The notes below the pieces were generated by a model. It made no database searches, was not told the origin of the DNA, and was given only the letters and a program-made list of their open reading frames with translations. From Strongylocentrotus droebachiensis (Eukaryota; Echinodermata; Echinoidea; Camarodonta; Strongylocentrotidae), in NCBI GenBank assembly GCA_035222895.1, contig JAVYIG010000089.1, positions 1 to 64,000 of the forward strand: DNA of 64,000 nucleotides, given 5' to 3'. Every line of letters starts with the position of its first letter. Positions within the stretch are counted from its first letter, which is position 1. Positions 34,401 to 39,395 of this stretch are shown here, piece by piece. Both the position numbers and the translations under genes were made by a program.

Positions 34401-36548
34401 GTCGGCCGTCCTCCCAATTACACCAGTAGTCAACGATGTTGGTAGAGTGACAACTCAAATTCTTTACTGGTTCCGGGGGATCTTCATAGAGAGAGAGAGG
34501 GGGAGGGGGGGGGGGGGGGGGGGGTAACGGGGGATGACGAAACAATGATTAAAATATCACTCTGGATCTATGACTTTCTACTACATCTCAAAGCAATGCA
34601 TCTGTGTATTGTTACCCCAGTCTTCAGACTCTCTGTGCATTATATAAGCACCCTGTTTGAGGGGGGGGGGGGGGGGAGAATTCCAGTATAACCTGGTCAC
34701 AGTCAAAGTGCAATCCCATGTAAGGGCCCACTTTCCTTAACAAAAAAATAAAACCTGCCATTGATCCAAGAAAAATCTACTCATAGTCCATCAAATGATA
34801 TAATTTGGGTAGCTTACACCAATATTTGTAACTTGTTATTGCTAAAATATATATGAAGCATGGCCTCAGAACTCAACATCACCTTAAAATATAAATATTG
34901 CCTTGTAGATAAGTACAAAAGACCATTGACATTTTTGTATTGAGGATTTGAGGCACTTCACAAAGATGTATGTATTAAAGTTGGTTACATTACAAATATG
35001 GTCTGTTTAAAAGAAAATTATAACATACTATATCACAGGATCCAATTCTAAGTAAGTCTGGGGGGTGTTTCACAAAGATTCTAAGTCAAACTTAACTCTA
35101 AGTTGGACTTAAATATTATGGAGAGCCATTTGTAGCCCTTTAATTAATGAAATATATTCAAATGCAAAACTGCAAGTATTTTAGACTTTTCATAAATTCC
35201 ACATCAAAAACATGAAATCTCCCACGATAATAAAAAATATGAATGATTTGAATCAACATTTTATGCCTTTTAAAATAACTTTTACAAAATATTTTCAAGG
35301 ATGCTAACGGCTCTCCATAATTTTTAAGTCCAACTTAGAGATAAGTTCAACTTAGGATCTTTGTGAAACACCCCCCAGGACTAATGTCTACCACTTACAT
35401 CCCACGTGGACATTAGATGCCGATGATATGAACTCATGAAACTGATCCTCTGGGAAAGCACAGAAGTAGTTGCCCTTGTCCTCGAACTGGGCATCGTCGA
35501 TGTGGAGCTGGGCCACGGTGTCGTTGAGCACGCTGTGGCGATGGTAGTCGACGACTTCGCTGAAGCCTTTGATCCAGATGACGTCGGCTGCGGTCAGGTT
35601 GGTTCCGCTGATGTCCACCATGCAGTGGATTGTATGGCTGCTACCCACCAAGAGAACCGGACTGCTTTCTAGGATTTCCGCTGGGATGGGATAGAAGAAA
35701 TACAAAATTTATGATGATACAGTCAAACCTGGTTTATAGTGACCACCTGTCTACAAAGACCGCCTGTCCACAAAGACCACCCGTTTCCCTTGAAAATGGT
35801 TTCTCATTGAAACATGTACTAAAGGAACCTGTCTACAAAGAAAACTTTTAGCGTTTCCCTTCGGAGGTCACTATAGACAAGTTTGACTGTACTACAATCA
35901 ACAAATGTAATGGATTTGTACTGGAATGACTAATAACAGGGATATCAGTTGTATTTACTCAAATAAAATAAAAAATTATAAGAATTATTTAAAAAAAAGG
36001 GATATCGGGGGTATTGATTCCCGATATCGCATGCACCCAGTAAAAATAACTACACAGTAATTGACCAATCAGATTGCAGGGATTCTTCTACCCATCTTAT
36101 AATAGCTGTAATACTAATATGAAAAGTAATGGTAATCATAACAGCACCAGTCAAACTGAATCAGTTCATAATTGTATTATTTTAAAGATATACAGTAATG
36201 TCTGATAGAAATCTGAAAAGTGAAAATATCAACAACAATAGCATTAAATATATAGTTAACTAACAATTTTAATAGCTGTAACAATAACAGCCCCAGCAAT
36301 GATAATGGTAACGATTGAATGTATTACATGTGTATTTCTGAATTACAATGGTTTGAATGACTACCTCGAGCACTCACAGCATGAATGGGAATTATTTTGA
36401 ACATACCACGAGCTGATCTCACTTATGAATGGAATATCATCTTAAAAATTCAGAGCTAGTTTATAAAAAAGGACCTACCTGTGATTGCATTGGAGACGGA
36501 GAAGAGGGCACACAAGCAGATAATGGTGATCCCAAAAGCATGCGCCAT
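12265..36548 (-). CDS. gp130/LIFR-like class I cytokine receptor (17 coding exons)
   Basis: I joined 17 exons by eye. All 16 introns are GT-AG, all junctions keep frame, and the joined CDS is 4380 bases (1459 residues). Domains in order: signal peptide (1 to about 22), Ig (about 24-117, C43-C97, W59), cytokine-receptor homology D1 (118-214; C128, C138-N-W140, C171-C180), D2 (215-322, FGTWS at 308-312), five FNIII domains (about 323-425, 426-523, 524-646, 647-736, 737-835), transmembrane helix (845-869), Box1-like PAPDP (877-881), and a tail to 1459. The family binds helical cytokines at the surface and signals through bound JAK kinases to STATs. gp130 has Ig, CHD and three FNIII domains; this protein has two more FNIII domains and a tail roughly twice as long. 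The ATG at 36548 has A at -3 and G at +4 and starts a clear signal peptide. A LIFR-, IL-12R- or Domeless-like name is equally possible; orthology is not settled. Confidence 0.92.
14426..14571 (-). CDS. Receptor exon 16: transmembrane helix and Box1
   Basis: Encodes a clear membrane helix (residues 845-869, bases 14492-14566) ending ...CFLIWVK, followed by DLFKPAPDPYF (873-883). A proline-rich P-x-P-x-P after an aromatic/hydrophobic residue within about ten residues of the membrane is the Box1 JAK-docking motif of class I receptors. Phase 1 in, phase 0 out (AGT|GTAAGT). Confidence 0.92.
15104..15421 (-). CDS. Receptor exon 15: fifth FNIII domain and juxtamembrane stalk
   Basis: A single exon, phase 1 to 1, residues 737-842: VKLTWGRPAVPNGPIDYYMV, RYRPADSELEWQETL, then FFNFEVFAVNEVDS and a short stalk HPFEVCNLHE before the membrane. 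The odd cysteine in the stalk could form an interchain bond; that is a guess. Confidence 0.92.
15467..16275 (-). mobile_element. Truncated non-LTR retrotransposon (CR1/L2-like LINE) fragment
   Basis: A frame at 15737-16204 reads LQRIQTTAARLVSC, LHWLPITSRITYKILLL and FLWNNLPLQIRNASS, the hallmark C-terminal end of the reverse-transcriptase ORF in CR1/L2-type LINEs. A second frame just upstream (about 16200-16270) gives LSLNDSKTEFLHF, an RT motif, out of frame with the first: the copy is frameshifted, probably internally deleted and 5'-truncated. Its 3' end is a GCGGTATAC-type tail followed by (TTA)n at 15467-15486. Lies in the intron between receptor exons 14 and 15, same strand. Confidence 0.85.
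16276..17024. mobile_element. Element bounded by G-run/TCAATTTGAC/C-run palindromes
   Basis: Both ends carry a G-tract, TCAATTTGAC (or TCAAATTGAC) and a C-tract: 16279-16312 and 16977-17019. Inside these, CGCGGCAGATA and CTGCCGAGATC regions are roughly complementary, suggesting subterminal inverted repeats. It abuts the LINE fragment. No coding capacity. Confidence 0.55.
17215..17285 (-). mobile_element. LINE 3' tail fragment
   Basis: Reads as the reverse of a '...TGTAAAGCGCTTTGAGC ... CACTATATAAAT' tail with an ATGT-type simple end. Related tails lie at 24388-24482 and 45626-45692. Confidence 0.6.
17366..17712. repeat. Tandem array of a 69-70-bp unit
   Basis: CTCCCCTGGCAATAACTTGT and its flanks recur with starts of the TACCTCCC phrase at 17403, 17472, 17541, 17611 and 17681. 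The change from 69 to 70 bp is a one-base insertion in GGTG(G)CAGC shared by the last units. In the intron between receptor exons 14 and 15. Confidence 0.95.
17713..18716. other. Intron DNA with a CAGAG/TGCCAACC-type end
   Basis: A CA/GC-rich patch lies at 18060-18330. The end ACGGTTGGCATCTCTG at 18561-18576 matches the right end of the three elements at 20353, 21133 and 22914, but I could not find its partner with a matching target duplication. Confidence 0.45.
18717..18986 (-). CDS. Receptor exon 14: fourth FNIII domain
   Basis: A single exon encodes the whole domain, phase 1 to phase 1: QPSQPRNLV, IQLVWEAPEQMNGVFKNYVI, GYLHYTIRVQACSQ and YVTTDI. Acceptor CCCACAG, donor GGT G|GTAAGT. Confidence 0.92.
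19441..19597. mobile_element. Palindromic MITE in receptor intron
   Basis: Inverted arms: GGGCCTGTTGCATAAATCTT at the left against AAGTTTTGTGCAACAAACCC at the right, with internal complementary ACCATCAATGG/CCATTGATGG stretches. It ends about 43 bp from the donor of exon 13 on the plus map. Confidence 0.8.
19640..19804 (-). CDS. Receptor exon 13: second half of third FNIII domain
   Basis: Contains LTDLTPFTEYVVRIAASTSA then GQGPIS, a canonical tyrosine corner plus F-G loop. NVT is a sequon. Phase 1 in, phase 1 out (GGA C|GTAAGT). Confidence 0.9.
20353..20815. mobile_element. Inverted-repeat element, 6-bp TSD (copy A)
   Basis: Starts CAGAGCTGCCAACC and ends GGTTGGCAGCTCTG (14-bp perfect terminal repeat). 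Flanked by CATATG at 20347-20352 and 20816-20821. The interior is A-rich with several long A-runs. No coding potential. Its edge lies 39 bp from the exon 12 donor. Confidence 0.88.
20861..21064 (-). CDS. Receptor exon 12: first half of third FNIII domain
   Basis: Encodes GPSGSPRSLQVSPVVTHPDQ, LLVVWEEVRADQRNGEIQFY and TIFYCPLDPAQEQD; the core W and 'NGEIQFYTIFY' strand are plain. Phase 1 in, phase 1 out (GTGCTG|GTAAGC). It lies between two transposon insertions: one at 20353-20815, only 39 bp past the donor, and one at 21133-21488, 68 bp before the acceptor. Confidence 0.9.
21133..21488. mobile_element. Inverted-repeat element, 6-bp TSD (copy B)
   Basis: Starts CAGACCTGCCAACC, ends GGTTGGCAGCTCTG, flanked by CTATAG at 21127-21132 and 21489-21494. 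Its length (356 bp) differs from copy A; the interior has a C-run at 21410-21422. Confidence 0.88.
21690..21810. repeat. GA-rich microsatellite
   Basis: Imperfect (GA)n/(GAGACA)n tract in the intron between exons 11 and 12, giving spurious serine/leucine frames on the other strand. Confidence 0.9.
21860..22005 (-). CDS. Receptor exon 11: second half of second FNIII domain
   Basis: Gives ITDLEAYTSYRVSVKTVNKL and GDSPEDSIRVRTAQS, with the L-x-x-Y-x-x-Y tyrosine corner of FNIII. Phase 2 in, phase 1 out. Confidence 0.9.
22130..22590 (+). mobile_element. Probable LINE 3' end
   Basis: CFRALFKRHIFK (about 22160-22195) resembles the last residues of a LINE ORF2. It is followed by a CT-rich stretch, GGGGCCTCATGTACAAGCAC, and an end AATAAACTGAATTCAATTGA at about 22565-22588, like a short-repeat LINE tail. 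Orientation is opposite to the receptor. Confidence 0.55.
22914..23383. mobile_element. Inverted-repeat element, 6-bp TSD (copy C)
   Basis: Starts CAGGGATGCCAACC and ends AGTTGGCATCTCTG, flanked by CTCACC at 22908-22913 and 23384-23389. Contains an uninterrupted A-run of about 50 bases at 23246-23295 and CCGTA/TACGG pieces near the right end. Confidence 0.85.
23431..23560. mobile_element. Short palindromic element ending in G/C runs
   Basis: GGGGGGCGTTTCACAAAATTCAG at the left mirrors TTTTGTGAACCCCCC at the right, with an inner TCAGTGACAAAT/ATTTGTCACTGA pair. Similar in style to the GGGTGTTTCAC family at 32124 and 35058. Confidence 0.75.
24079..24226 (-). CDS. Receptor exon 10: first half of second FNIII domain
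   Basis: Starts APHQPDNMRVVTKRADSLQV, then AWDPPSEITGHILRYQLEWF: the standard FNIII opening with core W and the 'G-x-I-x-x-Y' strand. Phase 1 in, phase 2 out (GGA CT|GTAAGC). Confidence 0.9.
24388..24482 (-). mobile_element. LINE 3' tail fragment
   Basis: On the - strand: TGTAAAGCGCATTGAGAG ... AATGCGCTATATAAGGACG followed by (ATT)n. Same layout as the tails at 17215 and 45626. Confidence 0.7.
24897..24998 (-). CDS. Receptor exon 9: end of first FNIII domain
   Basis: Encodes KFVRLTVYVTPYNDVGPGVN and then RGQTTLRDETA, the F-G strands of an FNIII fold. Phase 1 in, phase 1 out. The 3-kb intron between exons 8 and 9 holds the GAT-type repeat at 25140-25556. Confidence 0.85.
25140..25556. repeat. 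Large GAT/AAT trinucleotide repeat region
   Basis: About 415 bp of imperfect GATGATGAT with AATGGT and AATCAT variants in the intron between exons 8 and 9. It yields long artefactual frames (poly-D/N, poly-M, poly-I) on both strands. Confidence 0.95.
25557..27938. other. Receptor intron 8 remainder
   Basis: Intron DNA between exons 8 and 9. AT-rich; a repeated GGGAGGGAAGGTTGGGCTA phrase occurs near 27336-27376. Nothing else recognised. Confidence 0.5.
27939..28056 (-). CDS. Receptor exon 8: middle of first FNIII domain
   Basis: Encodes PLPEIEYRGPNFGYNISVHD and continues to YVIHIE. The 'P-x-x-x-x-x-G-P-N-x-G-Y-x-I' wording is that of the FNIII C strand in gp130-type receptors. NIS is a sequon. 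Phase 0 in, phase 1 out. Confidence 0.85.
28272..28402. mobile_element. Near-perfect palindrome with no loop
   Basis: About 65-bp arms, from CACTATGAACATGACGGAC to its complement, meet at CAACAATTGTTG (centre 28337/28338). It lies in the intron between exons 7 and 8, preceded by a C-tract (28207-28237). Confidence 0.88.
28507..28595 (-). CDS. Receptor exon 7: start of first membrane-proximal FNIII domain
   Basis: A short exon giving EEPAATMSTLKVNTV and ending in ILLEWE, the A-B strand region with its tryptophan. Phase 1 in, phase 0 out (GAG|GTAAGG). Confidence 0.85.
29177..29348 (-). CDS. Receptor exon 6: second half of D2 with WSXWS equivalent
   Basis: Contains the tyrosine-corner region LDPYTTYFVQVSCAYDV, then NPFGTWSEPIEVVTMAE. 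FGTWS (residues 308-312, 29208-29222) sits where vertebrate receptors carry WSXWS. The second WS is kept; the first W and S are F and G. Phase 0 in, phase 1 out (GAA G|GTATGA). Confidence 0.92.
29208..29222 (-). other. WSXWS-equivalent motif FGTWS
   Basis: Encodes F-G-T-W-S near the end of D2, at the usual distance after the tyrosine corner and just before the domain boundary. Growth hormone receptor likewise has a diverged version (YGEFS), so a degenerate first half is compatible with function. Confidence 0.85.
30136..30287 (-). CDS. Receptor exon 5: first half of cytokine-receptor D2
   Basis: Begins VRPNAPENVGAQV, continues with KIAMSWEKPADWG (core W of an FNIII fold) and YGLRYWLQYRKEGQEWQN, which reads like the C and C' strands of D2 in class I receptors. 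Phase 1 in, phase 0 out (AAT|GTGAGT). The intron on its 5' side (30288-33143) is full of inserted elements. Confidence 0.92.
30925..31250. mobile_element. Intron repeat, copy 1 of a two-copy family
   Basis: Shares, in order, CAGATAAAGGTCATT, TGTGCTCATG, TGTAATCATTATT, CAAAGTGGGAC, ATCTGTGGATATTTGGG and CATGTGCTAA with 33927-34218. The ends AAGCCAGTTCATAG and CTGAACTGGTCTATT form an imperfect terminal repeat. Confidence 0.8.
31313..31979. mobile_element. TTAA-flanked inverted-repeat element
   Basis: Terminal repeat AGGGATAGTTGAGTTCTGTT (20 bp, perfect) at both ends; TTAA at 31309-31312 and 31980-31983 is the target duplication, as used by piggyBac and Kolobok transposons. No transposase. An internal pair GTCACAAAGGTTCG / GGCATTTGTGACC (about 31699-31825) may be a nested insertion. 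Confidence 0.88.
32124..32425. mobile_element. GGGTGTTTCA-family palindromic element
   Basis: CAGGGGGGTGTTTCAAAAAG at the left, CTTTGTGAAACATCCCCTAG at the right. Inner arms hold GGCATGAACG/CATTCATGCC and paired AGATTTGTGA/TCACAAATCT pieces. In the intron between exons 4 and 5. Confidence 0.82.
33144..33313 (-). CDS. Receptor exon 4: second half of cytokine-receptor D1
   Basis: Completes D1. It has a second cysteine pair C171-x8-C180, then EIYVVSSNPLGNATARLGLE and FDP, matching the typical 'Y-x-V-x-x-x-N-x-L-G' end of D1 before the hinge. NAT at 200 is a sequon. Phase 2 in, phase 1 out (GAA G|GTAAGA). The junction with exon 5 gives SEVRPNAPENV, resembling the 'VKPxPPxNV' hinge seen in the family. 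Confidence 0.92.
33927..34218. mobile_element. Intron repeat, copy 2 of a two-copy family
   Basis: Terminal repeat AATAAGCCTTTTCGTAA against TTACGAAAAGGCTTATT; interior shared with 30925-31250 (see that entry). It appears inserted within a CAGGTTTGAC-type element, parts of which flank it at 33839-33926 and 34219-34250. Confidence 0.82.
34361..34481 (-). CDS. Receptor exon 3: first half of cytokine-receptor D1
   Basis: Opens with YPPEPVKNLSC and carries C-x9-C-x-W (C128, C138, W140; 34414-34452), followed by EDG. This is the diagnostic first disulfide and tryptophan of class I cytokine receptors. NLS at 125 is a sequon. The exon enters in phase 1 and leaves in phase 2 (GG|GTAAGC). A GA repeat and a poly-G tract lie just upstream of the acceptor, whose pyrimidine stretch is therefore CT-repeat DNA. 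Confidence 0.93.
34483..34680. repeat. GA and poly-G tracts next to exon 3 acceptor
   Basis: (GA)n then G-runs at 34501-34524 and 34661-34677. On the gene strand this is a CT-rich, C-rich stretch directly upstream of the exon 3 acceptor and may be its pyrimidine tract. Confidence 0.85.
35058..35378. mobile_element. GGGTGTTTCAC-family palindromic element beside exon 2
   Basis: Arms CTGGGGGGTGTTTCACAAAG and CTTTGTGAAACACCCCCCAG, with inner AAGTTGGACTTAA/TTAAGTCCAACTT and GGAGAGCC/GGCTCTCC pairs. It ends about 20 bp from the exon 2 donor. Confidence 0.9.
35399..35680 (-). CDS. Receptor exon 2: N-terminal Ig domain
   Basis: One exon, phase 1 to phase 1, encodes a whole Ig domain (residues 24-117). 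It has TIHC (C43), VIWIKG (W59) and EDKGNYFC, which ends at C97 with the usual D-x-G-x-Y-x-C pattern. N-glycosylation sequons occur at NLT (51) and NDT (76). The acceptor follows a pyrimidine-rich stretch ending CCCAG; the donor is AT|GTAAGT. An N-terminal Ig domain ahead of the cytokine module is the gp130-type arrangement. Confidence 0.92.
35720..35889. mobile_element. Mariner-like MITE with TA target duplication
   Basis: Begins CAGTCAAACCTGGTTTATAG and ends CTATAGACAAGTTTGACTG, flanked by TA (35718-35719, 35890-35891). The interior repeats CTGTCTACAAAGACCGCC-type phrases. In intron 1 close to exon 2. Related copy at 58306. Confidence 0.85.
36479..36548 (-). CDS. Receptor exon 1: start codon and signal peptide
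   Basis: Encodes MAHAFGITIICLCALFSVSN followed by AIT: a short N-terminus, a hydrophobic core and small residues near a likely cleavage point. The donor is AG|GTAGGT at 36479/36478 and the exon ends in phase 1. The start context AAG-ATG-G is favourable. The 5' UTR lies above 36548; its extent, and whether further noncoding exons exist, cannot be seen. Confidence 0.85.
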
Positions 36549-37850
36549 CTTGAAATATGTCTATCTTCCCAACATCAGTTGCAGAAGGGCCTGTAACAGT
36601 CCCCCTCCACCTCCTTCTCTTCCCTCTCTATTCTCTTCTTCTTCTTCTTTCACTCTCTCTCTGATCTTTGAAGCACCTTCCTTCTCCAATGAACTTTGAC
36701 CTCTTTCCTAAAGGGTCACAGTCCTGTTCGTTGTGACCTCTAGATTGCACGTTGATGGTATCAGACCTTCAGAAGCATGTGAGCTGAGACTCAACCTAGA
36801 TAATGACAAGAAAGAAATATATATTTACAAAGTGCTACATCACAATGATTTAAAGCCCCACTGTCCTACTTGTAGCTACTTGCTCCCTCTATATAGAAAA
36901 CTTCCCCAATCGGTGCCTGTTGGTCCACCATGATCCTCTTTTTCTTATGTTAGTTGAGAGCTGAGTTAATGAGATAGCCACCTGCCAGTGACCTCGCTGT
37001 GTGGTCTAATCCCTTCTGGCCCAGTAGTATTGACAGTCTTTAAAGGGTACATCCAGAAATTGGCACATATTTTATAAAGGAAATCCAGCCTAAATATTGG
37101 TTGATTGCAATAAAAGCAAAAAATAAAAAATAAAACAATAAAGACTGGCCGATGGAAGTTGATAAACATCTACTGAAGAATGAGAAAGATATGATTTTTT
37201 AAAGTTGATCAACACAAATTGGCAACTCTGTGAATGTATCTGCTAGCAGGTTTCAATTTGTTTACTTATAGAACTCATCCACAAATATCACTCTTCTTGG
37301 TTGATTTCCCAAGAAGGGTACATGTAAAATAAAATAAAATATGTCACAAGTTATATCTAGGGCATGTAAAATATTTTCTTTGAAGTAAATAGGAAGGGGT
37401 GAAATTAGTAGATGGAGAGCTACTTACAGCAAACATTTACCTACAGAGTTGCCGATTTAAAAACTTCTTTCAACTTATACTTTATAAGAATACTCTCCAT
37501 TTCACACCCTATCTGAGCTATTTCTCTGATTTTTAGTTACTTTTAATACAGCCAACCCATGCAAGGCCGGACTTCTAAAGGAAATACCCAAAAACGCAAC
37601 TAAGATAATGAGCTAATTTTACATTCTTAGTTTCAATCTTTATATAATTTTCAAGTTTTCCTGAGGAATGCTTTTATAGGGCTTCCTGTACTGTAGGCTA
37701 GCCTTGGCTTTACAGCTGCATGTAGATAAGAAATTAGCACAAATAGCACACCTATATTCATGTAGAGTACCGGTATATGTAGAATGAAATTAGCACAAGT
37801 AGCACACCTAATGTATATTCATGTAGAGTATTATGTAGAATGAGTATGTG
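36549..37850. other. Region upstream of receptor start codon
   Basis: Should hold the 5' UTR and possibly the promoter, but no TATA box or initiator can be picked out with confidence. A CT-rich patch is at 36600-36665. A short ~62-bp near-duplication starts around 37735-37830. Confidence 0.4.
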
Positions 37851-37852
37851 GG

Positions 37853-38090
37853 GTTAAAGAGAAAGTTGAGGGCTGTTCTAGCAATTACAATGTGAAAGAT
37901 ATTGTGTGGAACCAATTCAGAAAGGTTGAAGATGTAGCACATAATAATTGGTGGATACTGCCATGTTTCAGAATCATTAAAGCAGGAAGACATGCGCTGC
38001 ACACAAAAGTGGGTATATGGGACTGCACACGCATGAACATGGCATGAAAGTTTGCTCAAAACATTTCAGTTGTTTCTCGCCATATTGGAA
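37853..38090 (+). mobile_element. Dispersed repeat, copy 1 (TTAAAGAGAAAGTTGAG end)
   Basis: Begins TTAAAGAGAAAGTTGAG and shares CAATGTGAAAGA, GGTGGATACTGCCATGTTTC-type and GGGACTGCAC stretches with 38229-38583. It breaks off near an AGT microsatellite (38100-38125). Confidence 0.75.
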
Positions 38091-38232
38091 ACATGAGCAG
38101 CAATAGTAGTAGTAGAAGTAGTAGCAGTAGCAATAGTCATATCATTTAATTGATAAGTTATTTAGCACTAGGCAAATCCACAACGAGAGCCATGGATATC
38201 AGAAACATCTAATAGCAATCAGAGAAGCTTAA

Positions 38233-38579
38233 AGATGAAGTTGAGTTCTGGTCATGCGATTGCATTGTGAAAGAAACGGTTAGTATTGGTGTGTACTGCA
38301 AGGTTCTGGAATCATCAAAACGATAAGAAATTTGGCCCAGTCTCGGTAAAGTTACAAGCACTGTACACAGATAGATGTATATGGGACTACACAAACATAT
38401 GGCATAAAAATCTATCCCAATTTTTATGTTGTTACATGCCATATTTAAAATATGAAATCATTTGAAGAGCCATGCTTTTCAGGGAACATTTTCGATCTGA
38501 TGCTCATTCACACTTGCATAATAACAATGATAATGCTCACAAATTATTTTTCACCTCTTCCCAGAACTCAACTTTCTCT
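38233..38579 (+). mobile_element. TTAA-flanked repeat, copy 2
   Basis: Left end AGATGAAGTTGAGTTCTGG, right end CCCAGAACTCAACTTTCTCT, TTAA at 38229-38232 and 38580-38583. Interior TTGGTGTGTACTGCAAGGTT and AAATTTGGCCCAGTCT recur inverted at 49450-49670. Its ends resemble those of the TTAA element at 31313. Confidence 0.82.
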
Positions 38580-39119
38580 TTAATAAACCGAGAGCAACAA
38601 TATGATCTGTCTTGTGGGAGCTAGCTAGACTGCATCTGTGAGAAGCATGCACTGGAGGGTTCGGTATCAATCATACAGTTAGGGTAAGCATTAATGATTT
38701 ATACGAGCAGCCGTGCATGCTCATAGAGCTCATTCATCATGTGTCTCAAACTCTCCATATATATGATGAGATATGGGAATAACAGATATACATGTACGAT
38801 CTTATTCACATTCACTGAGGGCTAGCCCTCCGCGAGTTCAATACTCCCACCAAGAAGGCCAACATCATAACATGTGTAGCTAGCCAAACTGGCTGCCACT
38901 AGAAGGGCCATTTTGAATGTGAGACATTCAGGACTATATATATATTAGATGATATGCGTGTCATCCCTCTCGTCTTAGGATTATATTCAAAATACACTTT
39001 ACATTTCCTGCTGGATTGATTGAAATTTATGCCAGCTCCTAAATTTGATTTGAATCACACAATTTTTAAAGTTAAAAGAATTTTTTAATTCATTTTAATT
39101 TCTCTTTTCTTTTTAATTT

Positions 39120-39136
39120 ATCTATTTATTATTACT

Positions 39137-39180
<44 letters not shown>

Positions 39181-39395
39181 TACTATCATCAGTATCATTT
39201 ATTATCATTATCATTGTATTATCATTATCATTATCATTGTATTATCATTATCATTATCATTGTATTATCATTATCATTATCATCATTATTATTGTTGTTA
39301 TTATTGTTATTATCATTACTATTATTATTTATATTATTATCATTCTTGTTGTTGTTGTTATTATTATCATTATTATCATTAATTCTTTCTTTTTT
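39120..39395. repeat. ATT/ATC trinucleotide and hexanucleotide repeat
   Basis: (ATT)n, then repeated ATTATCATTATC blocks with a GTATTATC interruption recurring every 23 bp or so (39214-39265), then ATT/GTT mixtures. Yields spurious frames. Confidence 0.92.

Noticed and set aside
34012-34527. 171-residue open frame on the + strand
   Set aside because: It crosses a transposon (33927-34218), receptor exon 3 in antisense and a GA/G-run, so it is a chance frame.
36570-36610. Possible 5' UTR splice acceptor (TTACAG before GCCC)
   Set aside because: The sequence upstream on the gene strand is purine-rich rather than pyrimidine-rich, so it lacks a usable acceptor tract.
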